Below, one piece after another: positions 17,030-26,680 of a stretch of DNA of 64,000 nt; position 1 is the first letter of the stretch; each line of letters begins with the position of its first letter. This stretch comes from Candidatus Eisenbergiella merdavium (GTDB taxonomy: Bacteria > Bacillota > Clostridia > Lachnospirales > Lachnospiraceae): NCBI GenBank assembly GCA_019119595.1, contig DWWS01000020.1, forward strand, positions 1 to 64,000, read 5' to 3'. The position numbers were made by a program, and so were the translations under genes. The notes below the pieces were generated by a model that was not told the DNA's origin, did not search any database, and saw only the letters and a list, made by a program, of their open reading frames with translations.

Positions 17030-18502
17030 CTACCGCGTTTCCTGAGTCCCGCGCATTTCCTGAGATTCCTGCATTTCCTGTGGGTCCCACAGGATCCGGC
17101 CGCCCGCTTCCCGCACGCTCCGGCAGAAGGCCAGACTGACCTGTACAGGATCCTCTCCCCGCCTCACCGCCTCCTGCGCCTGCTGAAGCTTTTCAGAAAG
17201 CCGGACGCCGTCTTCTGCAGCGTATCCCGCGCCGTCTTCCGCATCATATCCGGCCTCATATCCCGCGACATTCCCAGCGACTTCCCGCCAGCCTCCCTCC
17301 GCTTCCGCGCAGTCCCGCACCCGCAGGGCGCGCACATCCGCCGTCTCCACATCCTGCTGGAGCACGGCCCTGTGCATATAGCCGCTGAAACGGCGGGGCA
17401 GTCCGCTGTAACGCATGAGAGCCCCTCCGCCCTTTTCGTCCCTGTCATAGATCCCGCTGCGAAGCCGCCCGTGCCTGGGAGCGAGCGGGCGGGCCACAGC
17501 GGCCACATCCTTCCTGACCGTCAGAACATCGGGGAGGTAACGGATCCGGTAAAAGCCCAGATGCCTGGTATCCTCCACCTGCGCGCTCCAACCCTGCGCA
17601 GCGCAGAAATCCTCCAGCGCCCTCTTTCCCGCCTCGTAAGCATAACGCTTGCTTTCCGGATTGGAGGCCGTGGAGGTCTCATGGCATCTCCAATGGTACA
17701 AGACCTTCGGCACATGCACATAAGCCTCCTCCGGAACGCCGGAAAGCACCCCGGCGGCGGCACGGAGCACCAGATCATAATCCTGCGCGCCGTCGAAGCC
17801 GGGCCGTTCCTTCAGCTCCTGAAAAAAATCCGTCCTGAGCATCAGGAAATGACAGATATAGTTATTGGAAAGAAGCAGATCCAGATTAAAGTCCGTCTTC
17901 CGGTTCGGCTCATAAAAATGCTGCCCCGTTCCGTCGCACTTATCCTCGTCCGAATACAGAAGAACCGGGGAAATTCCCTTCTCTCCGCTCCGCCTCAGGG
18001 CACAGGCCATTTCATACAGGGAGTCGGGCGCAAGAAAATCGTCGTGATCCAAAAGTCCGGTGTAATCTCCCCGAACCTCCTTCAGCGCCGCATTTGTGTT
18101 TCCCGCGATTCCCAGATTTTCGGAAAGCTTCACATAGCGGATGCGCGTATCCCTGTAGCCTTTCACAACCCTTTCCACCGAGTCCGTGCTTCCTGCGTCC
18201 GCGATCACCAGCTCCCAGCTCCGCCAGCTCTGCTGCAGCATACTGTCAAGAAGCACCCGCAAGAATTCGGGCGGCGTCTCATAGGCCGGAACCACCACAG
18301 AAAAAAACGGCGGATTCTCCCAGCCTTCCGCTTCCCTTCTCTGCTTCAGAAGCTCCTCACCGGACGGAGGCTCATAGCGGTAGTCCCTCTGCCTGCTTTC
18401 CAGCAGGAGCCGCTCCGCCACAGCCCAGGCAGCAGCCGATATTCCGTTTCTTTTCAGATATCCAAGTGCGCGCTTCCAGCCCGCCCGGAGCCGTTTTATC
18501 AT
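17030..18502 (-). CDS. GT2 family glycosyltransferase, RgpF-like N-terminal half
   Basis: This 490-residue protein has a GT2 domain from about 68: FFSVVVPAYETPPEF, VIADAGSTDS, GDYTGLLDHDDFLAPD with the metal-binding acidic cluster, and PGFDGAQDYDLVLRA (about 258). The last 170 residues do not show a second complete GT domain and contain a run of imperfect VAGYEAGYDAEDGAGYAAEDG repeats, likely low complexity. A TTG 45 bp further upstream is in frame but has no ribosome site; ATG at 18502 has AGGA in place, so it is preferred. The C-terminus is rich in Glu and Gln with repeated METQ-like words (QEMQESQEMRGTQETR). Neighbours suggest it adds a sugar to the surface glycan. Confidence 0.82.
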   Translation of the reverse strand: MIKRLRAGWKRALGYLKRNGISAAAWAVAERLLLESRQRDYRYEPPSGEELLKQRREAEGWENPPFFSVVVPAYETPPEFLRVLLDSMLQQSWRSWELVIADAGSTDSVERVVKGYRDTRIRYVKLSENLGIAGNTNAALKEVRGDYTGLLDHDDFLAPDSLYEMACALRRSGEKGISPVLLYSDEDKCDGTGQHFYEPNRKTDFNLDLLLSNNYICHFLMLRTDFFQELKERPGFDGAQDYDLVLRAAAGVLSGVPEEAYVHVPKVLYHWRCHETSTASNPESKRYAYEAGKRALEDFCAAQGWSAQVEDTRHLGFYRIRYLPDVLTVRKDVAAVARPLAPRHGRLRSGIYDRDEKGGGALMRYSGLPRRFSGYMHRAVLQQDVETADVRALRVRDCAEAEGGWREVAGNVAGYEAGYDAEDGAGYAAEDGVRLSEKLQQAQEAVRRGEDPVQVSLAFCRSVREAGGRILWDPQEMQESQEMRGTQETR

Positions 18503-18637
18503 AGCTTTTCCTATCTGCGCCGCGAAAGGCACCTGCCTCACCCGCAACGTCTGTTTTCAGAAGGAGCCGGACAGACCGGCCCTTCCGTACAGACGTGCGG
18601 CGTGATGCAGATGCCCCCTCAGCATTGCGCCTTTTCT

Positions 18638-20362
18638 TTACTCAATAACAGCCTTCAGCTCTTCCGTCAGCTTCTCGTTCTTCTCCTGCGCATCCTCAAG
18701 GCTGCTTCCCTTCACGCCCATGTAGAACTTGATCTTGGGTTCGGTTCCGGAGGGCCTTGCGCAGCACCAGGAATCGTTGGTCAGGTCAAAATAGAGCACG
18801 TTTGACTCCGGCAGTCCCGTAGGGCTTTCCGCGCCGGTAGCCAGCTCCTTCGTCACACCGGAGGCATAGTCGCGCATCCGTACCACCTCCAGCTCACCGA
18901 AGCGAGTGGGCGGATTCTTTCTGAGCTGATCCATCATCTGCGCGATCTGTCTGGAGCCGTCGATTCCCTTCAGGGTGATGGTATAAAGGCTTTCCTTAAA
19001 GTAGCCATACTTCTCATACAGCTCCACCATCTGATCCCACAGGGTCTTTCCGTTCTTTTTGCACCATGCGGCGACCTCGCACAGGCACATCACCGCAACC
19101 ACGGCGTCCTTGTCCCTCGCGTGCGTTCCGGCCAGGCAGCCGTAGCTTTCCTCCAGGCCGAACACGTAATTATTGGAGCCGGTCTGCTCAAACAGCTTGA
19201 TCTGCTCTCCGATATATTTGAAGCCGGTCAGCACCTCGATCAGCTTCACGTTATAATCCGCAGCGATCGGATCCGCCATATTGGTGGTCACGATGGTCTT
19301 TACCATGGCAGGATTTTCCGGCATGGTTCCGGTGGCCGTCCGTTCTCTCAGAATATACTCCGCGATCAGCATGCCGGACATGTTTCCGGTAAAGGGTACG
19401 TATTCCCCGCTCTTCGTATCCAGCGCGTAGATACCGAGACGGTCCGCGTCCGGATCGGTGGCCATCACGATGTCCGCGTTCTTTTCCTTCGCCAGCTTCA
19501 GCGCCAGAGTGAATGCCTTGGGATCCTCAGGGTTAGGGTAATCCAGCGTGGTGAACGCGGGATCCGGAAGCTCCTGCTCAGGCACCACATAGACATGCTT
19601 GAAGCCCAGCTCGGAAAGCACCCGGCGTACCGGCTTGTTTCCGGTGCCGTGGAAGGGCGTGTACACGATTCTGATATCGTCCGCCATTTCCTGGATCACC
19701 TCGGGATGGATGATCTGCTTTTTCAGCTCCACCATGTAGGCGTCGTCAATCTCGGAACCGATCACCTGATACAGGCCCTCCTTCATGGCGTCTTCCTTCG
19801 CCATGGTCTTTACCGTATGGTAATCTGTCACCGCCTTCACCTCGGCGATGATCTCCTTATCCTTGGGAGAGGTCACCTGCGCGCCGTCCTCCCAGTATAC
19901 CTTGTAGCCGTTGTACTCCGGCGGATTGTGGCTGGCGGTCACAACGATTCCGGAAATGCAGCCCAGGGTGCGGAGCGCGAAGGAAAGCTCCGGGGTGGGA
20001 CGAAGCTCGTCGAACACATACGCTTTAATCCCGTTCGCCGCCAGGCACAGCGCAGCCTCATCCGCAAATTCCGGGGACATATAGCGGGAATCATAGGCGA
20101 TGGCAACGCCCTTCTTTTCTCCGCCCTGCTTAATGATGTAGTTGGCCAGTCCCTGCGTGGCCTTTCTCACCGTATAAATATTCATCCGGTTGGTGCCCGC
20201 GCCGATCACCCCGCGCAGTCCGCCCGTGCCGAATTCCAGCTCCTTATAGAACCGGTCCTCGATCTCCTTCTCGTTGCCCTCGATCGAAGCAAGCTCATCC
20301 TTCGTCTTCTGGTCAAAATAGGAATCCTCCAGCCAGAACCGATACTCGTCCATAAAGCTCAT
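18638..20362 (-). CDS. pgcA: Alpha-phosphoglucomutase / phosphomannomutase family enzyme
   Basis: This 574-residue enzyme interconverts hexose-6-phosphate and hexose-1-phosphate and so feeds glucose-1-phosphate to RfbA and UDP-glucose synthesis. The phosphoserine is Ser144 in TASHNPPEYNGYK, the metal loop is DPDADRLG (303-310), the sugar-binding loop is GLEESYG, and the phosphate-binding loop near the C-terminus is RPSGTEPKIKFY. The length fits the PgcA/PGM2 type of Firmicutes. AGGAGG precedes the ATG at 8 nt, and a palindrome (20379-20394) lies directly upstream of it. Its position among the glycosyltransferases supports a role in nucleotide-sugar supply. Confidence 0.93.
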   Translation of the reverse strand: MSFMDEYRFWLEDSYFDQKTKDELASIEGNEKEIEDRFYKELEFGTGGLRGVIGAGTNRMNIYTVRKATQGLANYIIKQGGEKKGVAIAYDSRYMSPEFADEAALCLAANGIKAYVFDELRPTPELSFALRTLGCISGIVVTASHNPPEYNGYKVYWEDGAQVTSPKDKEIIAEVKAVTDYHTVKTMAKEDAMKEGLYQVIGSEIDDAYMVELKKQIIHPEVIQEMADDIRIVYTPFHGTGNKPVRRVLSELGFKHVYVVPEQELPDPAFTTLDYPNPEDPKAFTLALKLAKEKNADIVMATDPDADRLGIYALDTKSGEYVPFTGNMSGMLIAEYILRERTATGTMPENPAMVKTIVTTNMADPIAADYNVKLIEVLTGFKYIGEQIKLFEQTGSNNYVFGLEESYGCLAGTHARDKDAVVAVMCLCEVAAWCKKNGKTLWDQMVELYEKYGYFKESLYTITLKGIDGSRQIAQMMDQLRKNPPTRFGELEVVRMRDYASGVTKELATGAESPTGLPESNVLYFDLTNDSWCCARPSGTEPKIKFYMGVKGSSLEDAQEKNEKLTEELKAVIE

Positions 20363-20378
20363 AACTACTCCTCCTTTG

Positions 20379-20480
20379 GCCGCCTAATGGCGGCATTGAT
20401 TTTCTGAGAAGAATCACGGAGTGATTCTTCCAGGAAAGCGCGAAGCGCTTTCCGCCTCTCCTTTCGCCGCCTCCGGCGGC
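20379..20480. repeat. Cluster of four short-loop palindromes upstream of pgcA
   Basis: Four perfect inverted repeats are stacked: 20379-20394 (GCCGCC, TAAT loop), 20409-20429 (AAGAATCAC, GGA loop), 20433-20453 (GGAAAGCGC, GAA loop) and 20466-20480 (GCCGCC, TCC loop). The first lies just upstream of the pgcA ribosome binding site. No T-run follows on the minus strand. The first and last share the same arms. Confidence 0.88.
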
Positions 20481-20512
20481 ATTTCATGATAATCTTATCT
20501 TACTACAAAACC

Positions 20513-22465
20513 TCAGACACGTAAAGAAAAGTCGCTCTTATCCAGGCTGAAATTGGGGTTGTAGTACGGATCCCCCGCCTCCAGCACGTCCTTCCATTTC
20601 TCCCGGAAGCGGGCGGATTCCTCGTTGTAGCGCCGGGCGGCCTCTCCGGTCAGGTCGGAGCCGCGGGAGGCGGACTCGTAATGGTAGGCCTCCGCGAAGG
20701 GAGTGAACACGTTCAGATATCCCAGCTTTCTCAGCTTCAGACAGAAATCCACGTCGTTTAAGGAAACTGCGAAGCTTTCGTCCAGGCCGTCCGCTTCCTC
20801 GTAAAGCGCCTTTTTCACCAGCAGGCAGGCTCCCGTCACGGCGCTCATGTTTTGGGCGTAGCAGAGGCGGCCCATGTATCCCAGATTTTCCCGCTTCTGG
20901 CGGTAGTGTACATGGCCCGCGGTGCGGTGGGTGCCCAAGCCGATGACCACACCGGCGTGCTGGATGGTCTTGTCAGGATAGTACAGCTTGCCTCCCACGG
21001 CTCCCACATCCGGGCGCTGGGCGTACATCAGAAGCTCCTCCATCCAGTTGACCGTGATGATCTGGATATCGTTGTTGAGAAGCAGCACATACTCGCCGGA
21101 GGCCTGGGACACGCCCAGGTTGTTGATGGCGGAATAATTGAAGGCCCCTTTGTAGGTGACGATCTTCACCGCCGGGTTGTTTGCCAGCTCCTCATAATAA
21201 GCGAAAATTTCCCGCGTCTCGCTGTTATTCTCCACCACGATGATCTCATAATTGTCATAGGTGGATTTCTCGATGATGGAGGTGATGCAGCGTCTCAGAT
21301 CCTCCACATGATCCTTGTTGGGAATGACGATGGAAATCTTCGGCTCCCCGATGATCTCGTAGGTGATCTTGAAAATGGTCTCAAAGGCCCTGGTGCTGGT
21401 GATCTTGAAGTTGGCAAAGCCGTGCCTTCTCAGATGATCCGCCACCGCGCCTCTTGCCGATTCCACCACGTAGGGCTTTGCCTCCACGCCGGAGGATACG
21501 CTTCCCGCGTGCTGTCTCCAGTAGTAAAGAAGCTTCGGCACATGAACCACGTTCCTGGCCCGGTCGGTCAGCCGCAGGATCATGTCGTGATCCTGGCTTC
21601 CGTCAAATTTGGTGCGGTACAGCTCCATTCCCTCCAGAAGCTTTTTGTCAAACATGCTGAAATGGCAGATATAGTTGTTGGCCCGCAGGTTGTCGATGGC
21701 ATAGTCCGGCTTGAAGTGCATGGTGATCATCTGATTCACGTCGCCGTTTTTAAAGGTCGCCTCGTCGCAGTAGACATAATCCGCGTCCTTCTCGTTGACC
21801 ACCTTCACATACTCATACAGCACGCAGGGATGCAGCAGGTCATCATGGTCGAAGGGAGCGATGAAGTCTCCCGTAGCAAGCTCCAGACACCGGTTGGTGT
21901 TCTCCGCAATCCCGCCGTTTTTTTCCAGTTTTTTATAAACGATCCGCTTATCCTTCGCCGCGTATTCCCTGCAGATCTCTCCCACGTAGGCGTGTTCGTC
22001 GTCGGAGCCGTCCGCAAGGCACAGCTCCCAGTTTTCATAGGTCTGCGCCTGCACGGAGCCGATCATCTCCCGCAGGAAATTCTCCGGCGTATTCCAGAGG
22101 GGCGTCAGGATGCTGATCCTGATCATCCGGTCAAACACCGCGTTCCTCTGGCGCTCCCGCTCCGCCTCGTCGGGAAAGCTTTCCGTGCCGTAATGGCACA
22201 TGGCTTTGCGCTCGTTGGACTTGTATTTCATCTTGGCGACCACGCCGGAAAGACTGCCGCAGTTTCTCACCCGGTCCACCTGCCGGATACAGAAGTGCAT
22301 GCACTTCCGAAACGGCGCGCTTGCCCTCCAGACCGGATTGTTCTTGATCCGGTCCAGCTTAAACTGCAGATCGTCCACCTGATCCTCCAGCTCGGCCACC
22401 CGGCCCGCCAGATAGGTGCTCTTGTATTTTTCCTGTTCGTAGGCTTCCCTGTAATCCTTATCCAT
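20513..22465 (-). CDS. Large two-domain GT2 glycosyltransferase (RgpF/rhamnan synthesis type)
   Basis: This 650-residue protein carries two GT2 modules. A coiled-coil start (residues about 10-45, YLAGRVAELEDQVDDLQFKL) precedes the first module (about 115-330: ISILTPLWNTPENF, GDFIAPFDHDDLLHP, KFDGSQDHDMIL). The second (about 380-610) has ISIVIPNKDHVEDL, YVLLLNNDIQI, SAVTGACLLVKK and SLNDVDFCLKL with the base-containing DVD. Such double enzymes build repeating polyrhamnose or similar chains in the cytoplasm, with each module adding one linkage. Its second module resembles that of the next gene closely, so the two likely arose by duplication. It is preceded by a 107 bp gap containing a CCGACTGA/TCAGTCGG stem-loop. 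Confidence 0.88.
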   Translation of the reverse strand: MDKDYREAYEQEKYKSTYLAGRVAELEDQVDDLQFKLDRIKNNPVWRASAPFRKCMHFCIRQVDRVRNCGSLSGVVAKMKYKSNERKAMCHYGTESFPDEAERERQRNAVFDRMIRISILTPLWNTPENFLREMIGSVQAQTYENWELCLADGSDDEHAYVGEICREYAAKDKRIVYKKLEKNGGIAENTNRCLELATGDFIAPFDHDDLLHPCVLYEYVKVVNEKDADYVYCDEATFKNGDVNQMITMHFKPDYAIDNLRANNYICHFSMFDKKLLEGMELYRTKFDGSQDHDMILRLTDRARNVVHVPKLLYYWRQHAGSVSSGVEAKPYVVESARGAVADHLRRHGFANFKITSTRAFETIFKITYEIIGEPKISIVIPNKDHVEDLRRCITSIIEKSTYDNYEIIVVENNSETREIFAYYEELANNPAVKIVTYKGAFNYSAINNLGVSQASGEYVLLLNNDIQIITVNWMEELLMYAQRPDVGAVGGKLYYPDKTIQHAGVVIGLGTHRTAGHVHYRQKRENLGYMGRLCYAQNMSAVTGACLLVKKALYEEADGLDESFAVSLNDVDFCLKLRKLGYLNVFTPFAEAYHYESASRGSDLTGEAARRYNEESARFREKWKDVLEAGDPYYNPNFSLDKSDFSLRV

Positions 22466-22495
22466 CCGTCCGCCTTTCCATTATCGCCCGCGCCG

Positions 22496-22530
22496 CCGAC
22501 TGAACCGCTCCTCGCTCTCCTCTCAGTCGG
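22496..22530. repeat. Inverted repeat between two large glycosyltransferase genes
   Basis: CCGACTGA (22496-22503) and TCAGTCGG (22523-22530) form an 8 bp stem with a 19 nt loop. No T-run follows. It could be an mRNA-processing or stabilising hairpin. Confidence 0.5.
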
Positions 22531-22572
22531 ATCGCGGTATCCGTCTGCCTCCTGTAGCAGCCGGGCTGTAGC

Positions 22573-24606
22573 TCAATACTCGATTTTCATGGTTTCCGCC
22601 GTCCACTGGTACAGCTTCTGTCTGGAGCAGCAGTCCTCCCAGAGGAAGCCGATCAGGTATTCGCCCTCCGGCAGGGCCTTTCTGGGAAAGCTTGCGCATA
22701 CGCCGGTGAGCGCCACCTGATGCTTCTCCAGATGTCCCAGGTTTTCCTGAATGTCCGGACGGTACTGCCGGTTCACGGAAAGCTTCCACACCGCTCCCGC
22801 CTCTTCCCCGGCGGGGCCGTCGCCCCGGCCCGCGGGCTTTAAGATCAGGTTGAAACGATACTGGCTGTTGTCCACCTGAAGGGCGTAGCACCAGCCCTGG
22901 ATGAAATAGTCGCCTTCCCCGCTTTTTCCCGTCTCCCACTTGCCAAGGTCGCCGGTAAATTCGATTCCCATGCGCAACACCTCGTTGCTCCATTCCGGGC
23001 GAAGCCCTTCCTTCAGGATCTCCGGCGCGATCCGATCCATCCGGTCCTCATATTCATAGCGGTTGCCCGCGTAAAATTCCTGGTCCAGCACGTCCTTCAC
23101 CAGATACCGGTGATAGTAGGGGTCCCTTCCATAGAGAGAAGGATGCAGCTCATACAGCAGGTTCAGCTCTCCGTGCAGCCGCTTCAGCTTCTCCACGCTG
23201 TCATCCAGCCCCCGGCTTAAGGACTCATGGTGATAAAGGGCCACGTCGTTTCTCACCACGTTCACATAGCCCATGTCGTACAGGCGGTAGCAGAAATCCA
23301 CATCGTTAAAGGCCACCCGTAGATCCTCGTTCAGCCCTCCGCTCTTTTCGTAAACCTCTTTTTTCACCATCAGACAGGCGCCCGTCACGCCGAGCACGTC
23401 GAAAGCCAGGCGGTTTCTGAGAAAATAGTAATCCGTCCGGTCGTCCCGAAACTGCAGCTTGTGGGCCGGGCCAAGCCGGATATTGGTGATCCCCGCGTGC
23501 TGGATGGCGCGGCTTGCCGGATAAAGAAGCTTCACGCCCACCGCTCCCACATGGGGAAGCTGAGCCTTTTCCACCATTTTTTCCAGCCAGTCCTCCTGGA
23601 TGATCTCGATGTCGTCGTTCAGGAGCAGGATATAATCCCCCTTCGCCAGAGCCGCTCCCATATTGCACATCCGGGAAAAATTGAACTCCATGGGCTCATA
23701 TACATAGCGGAACCGGCATCCCGGCTCCATCTGGGAAAGCATCCGCTCAATCCGCGCCCGGTTCTTCTCATTGCTGCCGTTATCGACCACGATGATCTCA
23801 AAATTCCGGTAGCTGCTGGCCTCCATGGCGGAATGGATGCAGGTGGAAAGCACGCCCGGATTGTCCTTGGAGGGGATCACGATGGAAACCATCCCCTCCG
23901 GAGAAAGGGGCCAGCCCCGCCGTATGTAAGCCGCTTCTTTCAGCGCCTCATATTCCTCTTCCATGCCGAAGGGTTCGATGGGTCTGCTTCCGTGGAAAAG
24001 CACGCTGTCCACATGCCCCGCCCCTGCCGTCTCCGACAGCTTCAGGCAGAGATCGTAAAGGTTTTTGTGCCAGTCATTTTCTCCCAGCCAGGAAACGCCA
24101 AGGGCCGCCTGCGTCCGCACGGCGAAAATGTTCCCGAAATAAAAATAAGAGATCAGCGTATCCGGCGACCAGTCCGGCTTCAGCCAGGGATTCGTCCTGC
24201 GGCCTCCGTTTTCGGGAAGGAGCTCGTCCTCGTCCCCGTAGGCCAGAACAGCCTCCGGATTTCTGGCAAAAAAGTCCGCAAAAAGCCTCTGCGCTTCCTC
24301 ATCCGGCCTTCCGCAGTCCGCATGGAAGACCAGGATATCCGCTTCCGTTCCGTCGCTCTCTCGTTTGTCTCCTGCGGCATCCTTTGTGGAAGCGGCATCC
24401 TTTATGGAAAAAGAAGCTCTGCAGGCGCCAAAGGGCACGCATTTTACGGTAAAAGAAGCCCCCTCCAGCGCGCGTCCCGCCCGCTCCTTTTCCTCTTTTC
24501 TGAGGATCCAGTCATGATAGCGCACGGTCTGCTCCCTGATCCTTGCTTCATATCTTGCCGTCTGTCTGCTCCGCATGGGGGCCTGCAGCATTTTCTTGAT
24601 GTTCAA
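22573..24606 (-). CDS. Large GT2 glycosyltransferase with degenerate first module
   Basis: This 677-residue protein has a complete GT2 module at about 238-490 (VSIVIPSKDNPGVL, YILLLNDDIEI, GVTGACLMVKKEVY, AFNDVDFCYRL). Residues about 85-215 resemble the second half of a GT2 module (ADILVFHADCG, VLAYGDEDELL, NPWLKPDWSPDTL) but lack its nucleotide-binding start, so the first module is likely non-catalytic. The last 110 residues form a beta-rich region of unknown role. The start is TTG (24606-24604) with AGGAG at 9 nt. It overlaps the stop of the methyltransferase-kinase gene as TTGA, so the two are translationally coupled. The close coupling suggests that chain elongation and capping proteins are made together. 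Confidence 0.86.
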   Translation of the reverse strand: MNIKKMLQAPMRSRQTARYEARIREQTVRYHDWILRKEEKERAGRALEGASFTVKCVPFGACRASFSIKDAASTKDAAGDKRESDGTEADILVFHADCGRPDEEAQRLFADFFARNPEAVLAYGDEDELLPENGGRRTNPWLKPDWSPDTLISYFYFGNIFAVRTQAALGVSWLGENDWHKNLYDLCLKLSETAGAGHVDSVLFHGSRPIEPFGMEEEYEALKEAAYIRRGWPLSPEGMVSIVIPSKDNPGVLSTCIHSAMEASSYRNFEIIVVDNGSNEKNRARIERMLSQMEPGCRFRYVYEPMEFNFSRMCNMGAALAKGDYILLLNDDIEIIQEDWLEKMVEKAQLPHVGAVGVKLLYPASRAIQHAGITNIRLGPAHKLQFRDDRTDYYFLRNRLAFDVLGVTGACLMVKKEVYEKSGGLNEDLRVAFNDVDFCYRLYDMGYVNVVRNDVALYHHESLSRGLDDSVEKLKRLHGELNLLYELHPSLYGRDPYYHRYLVKDVLDQEFYAGNRYEYEDRMDRIAPEILKEGLRPEWSNEVLRMGIEFTGDLGKWETGKSGEGDYFIQGWCYALQVDNSQYRFNLILKPAGRGDGPAGEEAGAVWKLSVNRQYRPDIQENLGHLEKHQVALTGVCASFPRKALPEGEYLIGFLWEDCCSRQKLYQWTAETMKIEY

Positions 24607-26672
24607 AACCAGTGTCTCCTTTTCAAATTCGAATCCAAAGCCGCCGCAGTCTCCTCCGGCATCCTGTTGATCTCAAATTCCAGCTCCAGGATCTCTCCTG
24701 CCTCTGCGTTTTCCTTTTCCAGGCGGATGTTGATGTTCGGGTCGTTGGTGTGGAAGAAAAAGACCGGCGTCTTCTCCCCCTTTCCCGTCAGCTCCCAGCC
24801 GTTCATGGCAAGAACCGCCTTATCCGAAAGATCCAGCTCCTTCCCGGAAAGATGCGCCGAGCGCATCCGGATGATGCAGGAGCATTCCGCAGGATCCACC
24901 CGCACGCCCCGCACGCCATCCTTTAAGGGAATGGAAAGGCGCATCATATCGGCGGCAACATAGCTGGGATACAGGTAATAAGAGTGCTCCGGACTGTAGC
25001 CGCGCCCGAAATCCTCGAAAATCTCCACGATGCTCCGCTCCACCTGGGAGAAAAAGGACTGCCAGGGCACCGCTCTCCGCCCCAGAAGCACGCGCATGTC
25101 AGAGATGGAAACCCGGTTGCCCGTCACCGCCTTCTGAAATCTCCTCTCTCTGGCCTTATAGCCCTCCGCCTTTTCCTCGCTGATGCCCAGCCGCTTTAAA
25201 AAGGGCTCCATGTCAAGGCTTTTTCTCCGGCCGTCTCCCATCTGGTAGCAGTACAGGGAACGGTAGGCCAGCGCCTCCATATCCACCCGCTCCTCGAAGG
25301 TCCACTCATAATCGATCAGATTCCAGCGTCCCTCCGGATCGATGAGGATATTTCCAAACACCAGGTCATAATCGGAAACCTCCATTTCCTGATGGGTGCG
25401 GATCTTTTGTACATATTCCTCAAACAGCTGATCGAAGCCCGCCTGATCCCCTGCCTCCAGGCGGTCGTCCAGCAGCTCCTCCAGCGTGCTTCCTTCCAGA
25501 TATTCCAGCCGGGCGCAGGGAAGCCCGTCCGGCTGTCTGACCAGCTCGCAGCGGTTCACATACAGCCCGCCCTCCTCATAGCGCTCCTTCAAGAGCCTGC
25601 CATAACGGGCGATATTCTCCACATGCTCCGCGGCTGCCGGGCTGTCCGGATATTTGAGCACCTGCTTTTTCCCCGCTCCATCCTGCGTGATATCCGTACG
25701 GATGGCGTAAATATCCGCACGGTCGTTGGAAAACTTGGAATAAATGGTTTCCGGCGCGGGCCCGGTGACAAGCAGATAGGAATTGCTGTACATGGGAAAG
25801 ATTCCTTCCCGGATCACCATATCGAAGGCGTTCTTTTCATCGAACAGAAGCAGCCTGTCCCCGTCAAAATTCCGGAGATTGCGGGAAAGCTCTCCCGGCC
25901 TGGGAAGCCTTCTGTCCGAATAGATCACATCCGCGAACTTATAGTCCGGATAGGGATAATAAAAATGATAATCGGAAACGCCGCAGGTCGCAAGCAGTCC
26001 CTCCAGCCCCTTCCTGGTGAAGGTGCGCACGCCGCCTCCCTCCGGGTAATCCTCGATCCCCGCGAAAAACTTCGCCAGATGATCCTCCTGACAGCCCGCC
26101 CAGTATTTCATCCCCATCTTGTTCTCGATGGCGATCACCAGGTTCCCACCCGGCTTCACATGCTTTAAGTTGATTTTAAGGAAATCCTCAAAGGGCGTCT
26201 TCGTGGGGATATAGCTCTGCCCGTATTCAAACACGCCGATCAGGAGCACATAGTCGTAGTCGCAGGGAAGATCCGGCTCGATATCCGTAAAATTCCCCAC
26301 ATGGATCGTCACATTGTCCCGCTCCTGATTGCGGATGGCGTTGATGGTGCTGCGCTTTTTGGACAGATCCACACAGGTGACGCTTCCCGCCTTTTCGGCG
26401 AGCACTCCCGTCACCGCTCCCATGCCGCTCCCCACCTCGAGCACCTTCGCGCTCTTATCCATGGGAAGCCAGGAAACGATATTCTCCCGCTGCGGCGACA
26501 GATGGTAAAAAACGGGCCAGCTCTTTTTTTCCTCGATCTGCTTCTGATAATCTCCGGCGGGATGGTTCCTCACGATCTCCAGGATCTCATCCTCCACCGT
26601 CCCGTCGCAGTAAAAATCCTCTCCCGGATAATGCGACAGCTCCAGCGTCACCTTCCCGATCTGCTCAGTCAT
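24603..26672 (-). CDS. Methyltransferase-kinase fusion, WbdD-like glycan chain terminator (predicted)
   Basis: This 689-residue protein joins a class I SAM-dependent methyltransferase (about 50-250; SAM loop KVLEVGSGMGAVTG at 77-90, acidic VDLS at 101-104) to an APH/kinase-like domain (about 300-480). In the latter, Lys340 (QVLKYP) could bind ATP, DYDLVFGN (434-441) matches the catalytic D-x4-N element, and NLIDYEW (451-457) the metal-binding Asp. The last 130 residues look beta-rich. In E. coli O9a, WbdD has the same order (methyltransferase then kinase) and ends chains by adding phosphate and methyl groups. The gene is 8 bp after wzt and overlaps the next glycosyltransferase. The capping role is inferred from architecture and neighbours; no long C-terminal coiled coil like that of WbdD is evident. 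Confidence 0.75.
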   Translation of the reverse strand: MTEQIGKVTLELSHYPGEDFYCDGTVEDEILEIVRNHPAGDYQKQIEEKKSWPVFYHLSPQRENIVSWLPMDKSAKVLEVGSGMGAVTGVLAEKAGSVTCVDLSKKRSTINAIRNQERDNVTIHVGNFTDIEPDLPCDYDYVLLIGVFEYGQSYIPTKTPFEDFLKINLKHVKPGGNLVIAIENKMGMKYWAGCQEDHLAKFFAGIEDYPEGGGVRTFTRKGLEGLLATCGVSDYHFYYPYPDYKFADVIYSDRRLPRPGELSRNLRNFDGDRLLLFDEKNAFDMVIREGIFPMYSNSYLLVTGPAPETIYSKFSNDRADIYAIRTDITQDGAGKKQVLKYPDSPAAAEHVENIARYGRLLKERYEEGGLYVNRCELVRQPDGLPCARLEYLEGSTLEELLDDRLEAGDQAGFDQLFEEYVQKIRTHQEMEVSDYDLVFGNILIDPEGRWNLIDYEWTFEERVDMEALAYRSLYCYQMGDGRRKSLDMEPFLKRLGISEEKAEGYKARERRFQKAVTGNRVSISDMRVLLGRRAVPWQSFFSQVERSIVEIFEDFGRGYSPEHSYYLYPSYVAADMMRLSIPLKDGVRGVRVDPAECSCIIRMRSAHLSGKELDLSDKAVLAMNGWELTGKGEKTPVFFFHTNDPNINIRLEKENAEAGEILELEFEINRMPEETAAALDSNLKRRHWF

Positions 26673-26680
26673 AGTACCTC

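Noticed and set aside
20852-22720. Plus-strand open frame of 622 codons
   Set aside because: It is antisense to the double GT2 enzyme. Composition is typical of a shadow frame.
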